Source: Nanobdellota archaeon
GTDB lineage: Archaea; Nanobdellota; Nanobdellia; Pacearchaeales; GW2011-AR1
DNA length: 19,213 bases
Direction of reading: 5' to 3'
Assembly: GCA_022563455.1 (NCBI GenBank)
Contig: JADFNI010000018.1
Span: 1-19,213 of the forward strand
Part shown: positions 1 through 6,272 of the stretch, one piece after another
Position numbering within the stretch: the first letter of the stretch is position 1
Layout of the letters: every line of letters begins with the position of its first letter
The notes under the pieces: generated by a model
The model's database searches: none
Told to the model about the DNA's origin: nothing
Seen by the model: only the letters and a program-made list of their open reading frames with translations
Translations under genes and position numbers: made by a program

Positions 1-56
1 ACGGGGCTAACGTGCCAACCTGACCTACAAAATTATAGAGAAATAAGGATTTATAA
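1..56 (-). promoter_or_regulatory. TATA box and G/C-rich transcript start running off the left edge
   Basis: On the minus strand, CTTATAAATC (complement of 50-56 and flanks) is a good archaeal TATA box. About 25 bases downstream the sequence turns G/C-rich (28 down to 1), unlike its AT-rich surroundings, and has no start codon that I can assign. This suggests a promoter for a gene to the left. A stable RNA is possible: the stretch loosely resembles the 5' Alu region of archaeal SRP RNA (TAGGTC, later GCCCCGT). Too little is in view to decide. I see no gene in 57-120. Confidence 0.3.
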
Positions 57-120
57 GCGTTGTGACTCCACATAATAATCCAAACCTTCCTTAAAATTCA
101 CCACATCAAAGCTAAAGTTT

Positions 121-1668
121 TTACTCTTTCTTAAACTTAACAAAATAAACAGCAATTCCAATTACTAAAACTGCTAAAATAATTAAAAAGACAATTAATT
201 TTAGATTAGATTTTTCAACACTTTCTGTCGTATCCTCGGACCCAGGCTCGCTATCTTGAGCTCCAGATTCATTAGTCGGTACAGATTCAACTTCTTCATT
301 AATAGATGTCATAACAATAACTACACTATTCAACTTAACCTCTTTTAATAAAACATTCAAATCATAAAACCCATCGTGACTTAAGTCTAATTTTTTAACC
401 TCTCCACCCTTCAGTTCAAAAGTCACAGGATCACTAGAAACTTTAATAACTGCAGAACTATCTGAAAAAGAAAAACTCTCCAATGTTAAAACATGACTTT
501 CCTCTGCTAAATCAAAGTTGACTCGGGTATTCTTAGCAAGAGTAACACTATATCCATTAGACAGTTTAGTTTCACTAGGATAATATGACGTATATCCTGC
601 AGGCGAACTGCTTCCAGGAGAAGGGGTAGTTGCTGCAGCAGCAGTCACAGTAAATTCTCTTTCACTACTATTTCCGATATTTCCTGAAGCATCAGTACAG
701 TTCACACTCCAAGTATGTGTAGCAACACTTAACGACGAGCCCTGTATTCCAAGAGTTCCCCCAGTATTATTCACATTAAACAAACTGTTAATCACAGTAT
801 CATCTAAAATTAAACTGCAATTCGAAACATCTCGATCATCAGTTACATTAAAAGTAAAATTATAAGAATCTGTCGTCGAAGAAGTGGCATTTGCAGGAGA
901 AATTAAAGTCACAATAGGGGTTATAGTATCCACAGTTACATTCCTAGTAGCAGTGTTATTTGAATTTCCAGTCGTATCATTAACTGTAGCATTAAAATAA
1001 TAAACACCATCATTTAGACCAGTAAAATTAACATAATTCGGAGATGAAGAATTACTACTAGAATTTATTTGTGTATGATTCGAGTCAAAAAGCCTTATAA
1101 TAATAGTATCAATTACTCCATTATCTGTTGCGGTTACATTAACCAAGATATAGTTTCTAGAAAGATTCGAGTTGTCATCTTCAGTAGGAGATACAAAATC
1201 AATAGTGCTAGGTGCCGTAGTATCATTAACTGTAACAGAAATATCAGTAGAATATGTTCCTGTTGTATTCGTTGTATTCACAGTTAAATTATAAGATCCT
1301 GGAGTAATTACAGTAGCATTAAACCAAAAATAATTCAATGTCTCATTCATAACAAGCCCATCCTTACTCCAATTAAGAACTGTAGAAGTATTAGTAAAAG
1401 TATGGGTCCCAGCATCAGTGTCATTAGACGAAGCTAAAAAAGTAAAATTACTGGGAATCGTAATAGTAACCTCACTTATATTCGCAGTAAAATTAATATC
1501 TGTATTATCAACACTAATATTATACAAAGAATTAACACTTTCATTAACCGAAAAAGAAGCCGGCAAGATCACATGTGCAGCAATAACTACTGACAAAACA
1601 AAAAGCAAACTAGCAACCAAAACAAAAGCAAAACCTAAAACAAAACTATCATTCCCCTTTTTCACCAT
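121..1668 (-). CDS. Sequon-rich surface protein with Ig-like repeats and two terminal membrane segments
   Basis: A 515-residue protein with a hydrophobic N-terminal segment (about 9-31, after MVKKGND; signal or anchor), a long Thr/Ser/Asn-rich beta-type ectodomain, and a C-terminal membrane helix (about 490-510) followed by the basic tail KFKKE. Residues about 150-250 and 250-345 look like two Ig-like modules, each opening with a T-(A/I)-P boundary. A Ser/Pro/Gly linker (about 345-365) leads to another beta-rich region, then an acidic stalk (about 455-485). More than 30 N-X-S/T sequons are visible, nearly all in the first 350 residues, so it is probably a heavily N-glycosylated cell-surface protein. 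Such proteins are common in DPANN genomes. No catalytic motif is seen. A TATA box at 1689-1696 puts transcription start at about the ATG. Confident as a surface protein; partner and role unknown. Confidence 0.75.
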   Translation of the reverse strand: MVKKGNDSFVLGFAFVLVASLLFVLSVVIAAHVILPASFSVNESVNSLYNISVDNTDINFTANISEVTITIPSNFTFLASSNDTDAGTHTFTNTSTVLNWSKDGLVMNETLNYFWFNATVITPGSYNLTVNTTNTTGTYSTDISVTVNDTTAPSTIDFVSPTEDDNSNLSRNYILVNVTATDNGVIDTIIIRLFDSNHTQINSSSNSSSPNYVNFTGLNDGVYYFNATVNDTTGNSNNTATRNVTVDTITPIVTLISPANATSSTTDSYNFTFNVTDDRDVSNCSLILDDTVINSLFNVNNTGGTLGIQGSSLSVATHTWSVNCTDASGNIGNSSEREFTVTAAAATTPSPGSSSPAGYTSYYPSETKLSNGYSVTLAKNTRVNFDLAEESHVLTLESFSFSDSSAVIKVSSDPVTFELKGGEVKKLDLSHDGFYDLNVLLKEVKLNSVVIVMTSINEEVESVPTNESGAQDSEPGSEDTTESVEKSNLKLIVFLIILAVLVIGIAVYFVKFKKE

Positions 1669-1688
1669 TATATAGCATATATTTCTTA

Positions 1689-1696
1689 TTTATAAA
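1689..1696 (-). promoter_or_regulatory. TATA box of the surface protein gene
   Basis: TTTATAAA is centred about 25 bases upstream of the ATG at 1668 (minus strand), predicting a leaderless message. The match is to the general archaeal TATA consensus only. Confidence 0.55.
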
Positions 1697-1725
1697 GATT
1701 TCCAAACTTCATCGAAGAATTTAAA

Positions 1726-1829
1726 GTATCGAACTTCGATTCCTATTTATACGCTCGCATCCGAAACCTCGCTAGAGGTTCTTGTGCCATGAAAGGGTAT
1801 CGAACTTCGATTCCAATTATACGCTCACA
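1726..1829. repeat. Direct repeat of the tRNA-Ser 3' end and its flank
   Basis: A 34-base segment (1726-1759) recurs at 1797-1829 with one substitution-plus-deletion site and one G/A change; the unit period is about 70 bases. Both copies begin GTATCGAACTTCGATTCC, which contains the palindrome ATCGAA-C-TTCGAT. The copy at 1797-1829 runs into the last acceptor bases of the tRNA; the copy at 1726-1759 ends in the corresponding but mutated acceptor sequence. The spacer holds a small hairpin AACCTC-GCTA-GAGGTT (1765-1780). It looks like a decayed tandem duplication or an old recombination site at the tRNA 3' end. Confidence 0.7.
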
Positions 1830-1902
1830 CCAGGAATCGAACCTGGGTACCCCGAAGGGTCCGCCTTAGCAGAGCGGTGCAATACCATTATGCGATGTGA
1901 GC
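1822..1902 (-). tRNA. tRNA-Ser(GCU)
   Basis: The minus strand folds as a class II tRNA. The acceptor GCTCACA pairs with TGTGAGC; the D-arm region is GCATAATGGTATTGC; the anticodon stem is CCGCT/GGCGG around the loop CTGCTAA (anticodon GCT, serine AGC/AGU codons). A long variable arm ACCCTTCGGGGT, as expected for tRNA-Ser, precedes the T-arm CCAGG-TTCGATT-CCTGG. The discriminator is G (1822). No CCA is encoded (GTATAA follows) and no intron is seen in the anticodon loop. Partial copies of both its ends flank the gene. Confidence 0.93.
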
Positions 1903-1960
1903 TTCAGTTCATCACGCATTCATGAAACGAATACCTCGTTAATTTATGCGATGTGAGCTT
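1888..1960. repeat. Direct repeat of the tRNA-Ser 5' end
   Basis: A perfect 17-base repeat, TTATGCGATGTGAGCTT, lies at 1888-1904 and 1944-1960. It contains the first 15 bases of the tRNA (read on the minus strand) plus two upstream bases. The outer copy is not followed by the rest of a tRNA. A TATA box at 1982-1989 is about 25 bases from the outer copy, so a minus-strand transcript would begin at that copy and not at the intact tRNA 56 bases further on. The interval also contains the hairpin AACGA-ATACC-TCGTT (1926-1940). Confidence 0.75.
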
Positions 1961-1981
1961 AAACAAATTAAATACGGTGTA

Positions 1982-1989
1982 TTTTTAAA
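1982..1989. promoter_or_regulatory. Shared TATA box between tRNA-Ser and xth
   Basis: TTTTTAAA is a plausible TATA element on either strand. Leftward, initiation would fall near 1958, at the outer copy of the tRNA 5' end. Rightward, it would fall near 2010, giving xth a leader of about 80 bases that contains the three hairpins at 2024-2085. Assigned from position and composition. Confidence 0.4.
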
Positions 1990-2023
1990 GTTAATCAATT
2001 AGAAAAACATAATGATAAATAAA

Positions 2024-2092
2024 CAAAACGAAGTTTTGGAAAAGATTCTTTTGCTTCGAGGAAATCTTTTCTTTTAAAGAAAAGAGAGTCTA
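2024..2092 (+). promoter_or_regulatory. Three-hairpin leader, copy 1 (before xth)
   Basis: Hairpin 1 is CAAAAC-GAA-GTTTTG (2024-2038). Hairpin 2 pairs GAAAAGATT (2039-2047) with AATCTTTTC (2063-2071). Hairpin 3 pairs TCTTTTCTT (2065-2073) with AAGAAAAGA (2077-2085), so hairpins 2 and 3 share bases and exclude each other. An SD-like GAGG (2058-2061) lies 31 bases before the ATG. With hairpin 3 folded, only AAA plus the seven bases GAGTCTA separate GAGG from the start codon. No plus-strand gene precedes this element, so it is not simply the terminator of an upstream gene. It matches the element at 8820-8894. Confidence 0.55.
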
Positions 2093-2845
2093 ATGAAAAT
2101 AATATCCTGGAACGTCAATGGAATTCGAGCAGTACTAAAGAAAAATTTCCTAGACTTCGTAATAAAAGAAAATCCAGACATCTTATGCATTCAAGAAACA
2201 AAAGCTCATCCAGATCAAGTTGATGAAATTCTCCATGATTACCCACACCATTTCTGGAACTCAGCAGAAAAAAAAGGCTACTCAGGAACTGCCACTTTCA
2301 GCAAAATAAAACCCTTAAGTGTTCGCTATGCAAATGAAGAACTAAGCGATGACCAAGGAAGAACCTTAATTATTGAATTTGAAAAATACTACCTACTAAA
2401 CGTCTACACCCCAAATTCAAAAAGGGAGTTGGAAAGACTCGCCGGCAGACAAATATGGGACAAAGATTTTTTAAAACTTATAAAAAATTTAGAAAAAACA
2501 AAACCTGTAATAATTTGCGGAGACTTAAATGTCGCCCATAAAGAAATTGATATCGCAAGACCAAAAGCCAATAGAAGAACAGCAGGATTCACCGACGAAG
2601 AACGACAAGGTATGACAAATTATATTGAACATGGACTAATAGATACTTTCAGAGAATTCAACAAAGAGCCAAATAACTATACCTGGTGGAGTTACATGGG
2701 AAGAGCAAGGGATAACAACGTAGGCTGGCGAATAGATTACTTCCTTATTTCAAAAGTCTTAAGACCAATTTTAAAAGACGCCTTCATCAAATCAAACGTT
2801 TTCGGATCCGATCATTGTCCAGTTGGAATCATTTTAAAAGATTAA
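2093..2845 (+). CDS. xth: Exodeoxyribonuclease III / AP endonuclease (ExoIII-Xth family)
   Basis: A 250-residue protein of normal length for the ExoIII/APE1 family of the endonuclease-exonuclease-phosphatase fold. It cuts DNA 5' to abasic sites and removes 3' blocks during base excision repair in the cytoplasm. Visible signatures are WNVNGIRA at 6-13 (metal/phosphate-contacting Asn), Q-E35-T-K (metal-binding Glu), GDLNVAH near 143-149 (catalytic Asp/Asn), the GFTDEER loop, WRIDYFLIS, and the C-terminal GSDHCP with D240 and H241 of the catalytic dyad. All key residues are present. The ATG directly follows the three-hairpin leader; no alternative in-frame start is needed. It stands apart from the PC4-like gene downstream, which has its own TATA box. 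Confidence 0.95.
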   Translation: MKIISWNVNGIRAVLKKNFLDFVIKENPDILCIQETKAHPDQVDEILHDYPHHFWNSAEKKGYSGTATFSKIKPLSVRYANEELSDDQGRTLIIEFEKYYLLNVYTPNSKRELERLAGRQIWDKDFLKLIKNLEKTKPVIICGDLNVAHKEIDIARPKANRRTAGFTDEERQGMTNYIEHGLIDTFREFNKEPNNYTWWSYMGRARDNNVGWRIDYFLISKVLRPILKDAFIKSNVFGSDHCPVGIILKD

Positions 2846-2863
2846 TTCAAATAATTTGATTTC

Positions 2864-2945
2864 CTAAACGAGTAATGTTTAGAAATTTATACCTAACAGC
2901 TTTGAGGGCAAGTTTAGCTTGAATTAAAATTGAGGGCAATTTTTG
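2864..2945 (+). promoter_or_regulatory. Promoter and repeated-SD leader of the PC4-like gene
   Basis: The hairpin CTAAAC-GAGTAAT-GTTTAG (2864-2882) precedes a TATA-like TTTATA (2886-2891). The leader holds the direct repeat TTGAGGGCAA at 2902-2911 and 2930-2939. The first copy runs into a small stem CAAG/CTTG (2909-2921). The second lies in the loop of AAAATT-GAGGGC-AATTTT (2926-2943). The second GAGGG is 9 bases before the ATG at 2946 and is a credible Shine-Dalgarno site. Confidence 0.45.
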
Positions 2946-3323
2946 ATGGAAGGGGAACACACAAAAATTTATAAAGAAATAAAAATTAAGAATAACATGG
3001 AAAAAGATATCGGAAAAATAGCAAAGAACCCAGACACAGATATTATAATTAGAGTTGACGACTTCGGTGGAAGACCAGGATTAACAATAAGAGAATTCGT
3101 AAACAAATCTGAATCCGGTTTCACAGGTTTCACAAAAGCTGGTGTTAGAATAAGAGCAGACGCTTTTGAAGAATTTAAGGGCATGATTAACTCAATTGAT
3201 CCTAAAGATTTAGAAGAAGCAAAACCAGAGGAAACTCCAAAAGAAAGTGAACCTAAAGAAGAATCCAAAGAAGAATCCAAAGAAGAAAACGACTCAGGTA
3301 TAGACGATAGCGGTCTAATATAA
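2946..3323 (+). CDS. PC4/Sub1-like single-stranded-DNA-binding protein with acidic tail
   Basis: A protein of about 125 residues. Residues about 22-80 match the transcriptional coactivator p15 (PC4) pattern: a conserved start (KIAKNPDTDIIIRV), the G-x-x-LTIREF strand, a TKAGVRI strand like the family's T-K-K-G-I-x-L, and a final helix (FEEFKGMI). PC4-fold proteins dimerise and bind single-stranded or melted DNA; they act in transcription or repair. The C-terminal 40 residues are Glu/Lys/Ser-rich and probably disordered, with a 12-base tandem repeat in the gene (3255-3287) encoding KEES units. I chose ATG 2946, nine bases after GAGGG; TTG 2943 and ATG 2997 (MEKDIGK) are alternatives. The family call rests on pattern recognition alone. 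Confidence 0.68.
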   Translation: MEGEHTKIYKEIKIKNNMEKDIGKIAKNPDTDIIIRVDDFGGRPGLTIREFVNKSESGFTGFTKAGVRIRADAFEEFKGMINSIDPKDLEEAKPEETPKESEPKEESKEESKEENDSGIDDSGLI

Positions 3324-3327
3324 AAAA

Positions 3328-4068
3328 TTAATTACTTATTTTCCATAATAACTCAAAATTCTCTCTAAATCCCTTAGCTACATCTTCACTTTCAACTACA
3401 ATAAAAATCGGTTGTTCAGACCAAATTGAAACAATTACTAGGTCAGATATCGTATTAAAAGTTATTACAGATTCATAATTAAGAGATCTAATCCGAGCCC
3501 TTTTTTCATGTGGATTATTTTTAGCACTTTCATCCACTATTTTTTTAATCTTAATCTTAAATTTCTCTCTAATTGGAAATAAGTTATATACAAAATAATC
3601 AACAAATTTTTTAGGATGTCTATCGTAATTCGTAATACCATTAATCCTTAAACAACCAGAACCACTGTATCTCTCAATCTCCTTACTAAACGCTTTCTTC
3701 AACCCACTCCAACCATAAAAAATCTCTATATGGGGATCTTTTTTTGAGTTCTCAATTTTTTTAACCAATTCTGGGAGAATTTTATTAAAAGCAATTTCTT
3801 GAGAATTTATCTTTTCTCTTTTATCTTGAAAAAAATCTAGAATTTCGTCAGGTTTAGTTGGAAAATATTTTCTCACACCATTCTTAATAACCTCACTAAC
3901 AAAGCCCTTCCTTTTTAGAGAATTTAAAATTTGATAGATCTTTCCTGAATGAATATTTGCTTCATTTAATATCTCTCCAGTCGTCGCCTCCCCTACCTCT
4001 ATCAAAGCAAGATATACTTTTGTTTCATAATCAGTTAGTCCAAAATCGTGAAATATTGTTTCTATCAT
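3328..4068 (-). CDS. TrmB-family transcriptional regulator
   Basis: A 246-residue protein. Residues 1-75 form the TrmB-type winged helix: FGLTDYETKVYLALI, TTGEILNEANIHSGKIYQIL (recognition region), LKRKGFVSEVI, and a wing ending KYFPTKPDEIL. A coiled stretch (about 80-110) links to a C-terminal sensor-type domain of about 135 residues; its ligand cannot be read from sequence. TrmB proteins repress or activate sugar and other metabolic genes by binding palindromes at TATA boxes. It is divergent from the methyltransferase cluster, sharing a TATA box (4090-4097) and sitting next to a G/C inverted repeat (4103-4117), so it is a good candidate regulator of that cluster and of itself. Its message should be leaderless. 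Confidence 0.85.
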   Translation of the reverse strand: MIETIFHDFGLTDYETKVYLALIEVGEATTGEILNEANIHSGKIYQILNSLKRKGFVSEVIKNGVRKYFPTKPDEILDFFQDKREKINSQEIAFNKILPELVKKIENSKKDPHIEIFYGWSGLKKAFSKEIERYSGSGCLRINGITNYDRHPKKFVDYFVYNLFPIREKFKIKIKKIVDESAKNNPHEKRARIRSLNYESVITFNTISDLVIVSIWSEQPIFIVVESEDVAKGFRENFELLWKISN

Positions 4069-4089
4069 CTATCATTTAAATTTTGCTTA

Positions 4090-4117
4090 TTTATAAATTT
4101 AACTCCCCGTGGGGGAG
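4090..4117. promoter_or_regulatory. Divergent promoter with G/C-rich inverted repeat
   Basis: TTTATAAA (4090-4097) is a symmetric TATA box serving both directions: about 25 bases from the TrmB ATG (4068, minus), and predicting plus-strand initiation near 4120, before ATG 4154. Immediately to its right is CTCCCC-GTG-GGGGAG (4103-4117), a perfect 6-bp inverted repeat of pure strong-pairing character in an AT-rich region. It could be a regulator-binding operator between TATA box and start site. Confidence 0.45.
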
Positions 4118-4153
4118 GGATATTCTCTTATAGTGTCCTTAATCAAAATTACC

Positions 4154-4846
4154 ATGGAAACAAGAGAATACAAGCAAAAAATGAGACAAATCTATGAGAA
4201 AATGGGGTCTCACAAAGAAAAGTACACTGTTAGCATAAACAGAACAGAGATTGATGTTTTTCCGAATGTCTATTCACCAAACTATTATAACGATAGCACA
4301 TGGTTCGCCAAAGTTATTCCAGAAATTGTTGGTAAAAATAAATTCTTGGAAGTAGGATGTGGCACTGGAATTATAACTCTGTGCACAGCACTAAATGGAT
4401 CTGTAGTTACGGCGATAGATATAAATCCGTACGCAGTAAAGAATACCAAACATAATTTTAGAAAACTAGGCCTTAATCTAGAGGTTTATCAAGGAGATAT
4501 GTTTGAAACACTACCTCCTGAAAAAAAGTTTGATTTTATATTCTGGAGCCACCCATTTAATAAAGGAAAAAATAAAAACGAATCATTTTTGCTACAATCA
4601 GGTTTTGATTATCAGTACAAAAGTATTAAAAAATACATCAAACAAGCCCACTTACATTTAGCCAAAAATGGAAGACTCCTCCTTGGAACTGGAAAATTCG
4701 CTTTGTTATCCGAAATTAAGGATATTGCCAAAAAGGAGGATTACAAAATAAAGCTCTTAAGATTGATAAAAATTCCTGTATCCAAGCAAACCCCTATTGA
4801 AAGTGATTTAAGAGTTTATGAATTTATAAAAAATGACAAGATATGA
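4154..4846 (+). CDS. Class I SAM-dependent methyltransferase
   Basis: About 230 residues from ATG 4154. A Rossmann-type methyltransferase core is clear: motif I FLEVGCGTG (about 64-72), an acidic end of strand 2 in TAIDINPYA (about 86-94), Q-G-D-M motif (about 113-116), and strand 4 DFIFWSHPFN. The position where HemK/RsmC/MTS enzymes carry N-P-P-Y/F reads S-H-P-F, which argues against a standard glutamine or guanine/adenine amino methylase. Substrate unknown. An in-frame GTG at 4109 falls inside the promoter hairpin and at or before the predicted transcription start, so I prefer 4154. The stop overlaps the next gene by 14 bases, implying coupled translation. Confidence 0.8.
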   Translation: METREYKQKMRQIYEKMGSHKEKYTVSINRTEIDVFPNVYSPNYYNDSTWFAKVIPEIVGKNKFLEVGCGTGIITLCTALNGSVVTAIDINPYAVKNTKHNFRKLGLNLEVYQGDMFETLPPEKKFDFIFWSHPFNKGKNKNESFLLQSGFDYQYKSIKKYIKQAHLHLAKNGRLLLGTGKFALLSEIKDIAKKEDYKIKLLRLIKIPVSKQTPIESDLRVYEFIKNDKI

Positions 4847-5462
4847 AATACATGTAAACGCAAAAACAATCCACAAGAACATAGAATCAAAATTGCTAGA
4901 GTTTGGTTTCTCTTCTGATCCTTTTCTACCAACAGGTTTAGCCCATACACCTACAAATCATTTTACTTGGGAAGCCTATAATAATCCTAAATCAAGAAAA
5001 TTGACATGGGACAAAACACGCCTTTTGTTAAGTGGAGATATCACTTTCCAAGGATACGCTGAATCAGAAACTGTTTCGGAAGGACATATTGTTAAATTTC
5101 ATAATCCAAATTCATTCAATTACACGGCAGAATTTCCCCTACAAAGATTAGATGCTGTACAACTCGCAAAGGGGCATCACAAGTCATCAGACATCCATAT
5201 AAAACGTGGATTAGATTTGAAAAGAGACGTACTAGATACATTATTATTGAATAACGGATTCTACGAGGTGCATACTCCAAGAAACAGAATATTTACACTA
5301 CATGCCGAATGGATTGGTGATGCTAAAACCATATTTAGTAAACTAAAGGATTATTTTCTTGAATCAAAATCTGTTAAGGAAATGAGATTAGAAGTAGTTA
5401 GTGGATTCTACAAAAGCCCTAATTTTCCAGTGGCTGACGCTATTCAAAAAGGGGGAATCTAA
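4833..5462 (+). CDS. Unrecognised soluble protein between two methyltransferases
   Basis: A 209-residue protein that I do not recognise. It has no membrane segment or signal peptide. Two segments have similar shape: an N-terminal YEIHVNAKTIHKNIESKLLEF and a C-terminal FTLHAEWIGDAKTIFSKLKDYF, each a beta strand ending in H followed by an amphipathic helix. This hints at an internally duplicated alpha/beta fold. Histidines are frequent (H8, H14, a GHHKSSDIHIKRG stretch near 114-126), but there is no recognised metal or nucleotide motif. The start overlaps the upstream methyltransferase by 14 bases and the stop is one base before the next ATG, so the three proteins are probably made together. 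It may be a partner or substrate of one of the enzymes. Confidence 0.75.
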   Translation: MTRYEIHVNAKTIHKNIESKLLEFGFSSDPFLPTGLAHTPTNHFTWEAYNNPKSRKLTWDKTRLLLSGDITFQGYAESETVSEGHIVKFHNPNSFNYTAEFPLQRLDAVQLAKGHHKSSDIHIKRGLDLKRDVLDTLLLNNGFYEVHTPRNRIFTLHAEWIGDAKTIFSKLKDYFLESKSVKEMRLEVVSGFYKSPNFPVADAIQKGGI

Positions 5463-5463
5463 A

Positions 5464-6183
5464 ATGTTAAACAAAGATTACAATAAGAAAATTTTAGAAG
5501 AGCTTAATCTTTTTAAAAATGCGTGTCCCCATTTTGATAAGTTACAAAAAACTGTTGGAAGAATAATTAAAAAGCAATTTAAAAATTCAAATCATAAAAC
5601 TCTAAATTTAATTGAAATAGGGTGCGGAACTGGAAATACGACAAAAATCCTGTTAGCATGTGATAAAAGAATTAGCGTAACTGCAATTGATATAGACAAT
5701 AATGCTCTCAAATATTCAAAATCAATATTAAAAGATTATACCAAAAAGAAACGAGTTGAGTTTTTAACAAGAGACGCACTCAGATTTCTTAAATCTTGTA
5801 AGGACACATCATTTGATATATTCACTTCAGTTTTTACGCTACATAATTTTAAGAAAGAATATCGGAATAAATTACTAAGACAAATATCTAGAGTTCTAAA
5901 AAAAGAAGGTCTATTCATTAATGGAGATAAATATGCAAGAGAAAACTCTGCTGAACAAACAAAAAATCTCAACCACCAACTCAATAAGTTCAAGATATTT
6001 GATAAAAAAAATAGGCCAGATTTAAAAAAGAAGTGGATTAAACATTATTTGAAGGATGAAAAAGTTGATATTATAATGAGAGAAAAAGAGTCTATTGAAA
6101 AAATGAAATCAGAAGGATTTAAGAATATTCGAATAATTTATAGAAGGGGGATGGAAAGCATTCTCGTTGCTAAAAAATCATAA
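5464..6183 (+). CDS. Class I SAM-dependent methyltransferase (UbiE/type-11-like)
   Basis: 239 residues from ATG 5464. This start is chosen because GGGGG lies about 8 bases before it and one base separates it from the preceding stop; an upstream in-frame ATG at 5401 would lie far inside the previous gene. Motif I is LIEIGCGTGNTT (49-60), strand 2 ends AIDIDNNAL, an R-D-A-L motif II-like segment follows, then FDIFTSVFTLHNF and the LLRQISRVLKKEGLFINGD helix-strand typical of small-molecule type-11 methyltransferases. The C-terminal 70 residues are Lys-rich and helical and may form the substrate lid. Substrate not predictable. Only distantly similar to the first methyltransferase of the unit, so this is not a recent duplication. 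Confidence 0.82.
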   Translation: MLNKDYNKKILEELNLFKNACPHFDKLQKTVGRIIKKQFKNSNHKTLNLIEIGCGTGNTTKILLACDKRISVTAIDIDNNALKYSKSILKDYTKKKRVEFLTRDALRFLKSCKDTSFDIFTSVFTLHNFKKEYRNKLLRQISRVLKKEGLFINGDKYARENSAEQTKNLNHQLNKFKIFDKKNRPDLKKKWIKHYLKDEKVDIIMREKESIEKMKSEGFKNIRIIYRRGMESILVAKKS

Positions 6184-6227
6184 TTTATCTTCCACCAAAG
6201 CTATAAAGTTCAGTCTCCTAAGAAATA

Positions 6228-6235
6228 TTTATAAA
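6228..6235 (+). promoter_or_regulatory. TATA box of the CYTH-acs operon
   Basis: TTTATAAA within AAATATTTATAAAC; initiation is predicted near 6256, leaving a short leader that includes AGAGG (6256-6260) 12 bases before ATG 6273. The preceding spacer 6184-6220 shows nothing else. Confidence 0.5.
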
Positions 6236-6272
6236 CAACTAGGCATCCATAATCTAGAGGCAAAAGAGAGTT

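Noticed and set aside
56..130. Minus-strand frame ending in KEGLDYYVESQRL and a stop, read through and past the surface-protein stop
   Set aside because: It looks protein-like but is only about 17-30 residues with no good start (GTG or TTG only), overlaps the end of the surface protein gene in another frame, and its stop lies in the TATA box. Possibly a gene remnant; not callable.
1753..1796. A second tRNA gene in the repeat spacer
   Set aside because: The acceptor-like GCTCGCA and a small hairpin are present, but there is no T-arm, anticodon arm or matching 5' strand.
1726..1829. CRISPR-like direct repeats
   Set aside because: Only two imperfect units, and one overlaps the end of a tRNA; no array and no cas gene.
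3255..3287. 12-base tandem repeat as a mobile or regulatory repeat
   Set aside because: It is in frame within the acidic tail of the PC4-like gene and encodes low-complexity KEES units; simple slippage explains it.
4109..4153. GTG start for the first methyltransferase
   Set aside because: GTG 4109 is in the G/C hairpin at or before the expected transcription start; the added residues show no family similarity. ATG 4154 preferred.
5401..5463. ATG 5401 start for the second methyltransferase
   Set aside because: It would place 21 extra residues inside the preceding gene; ATG 5464 has a strong G-rich SD and fits the family length.
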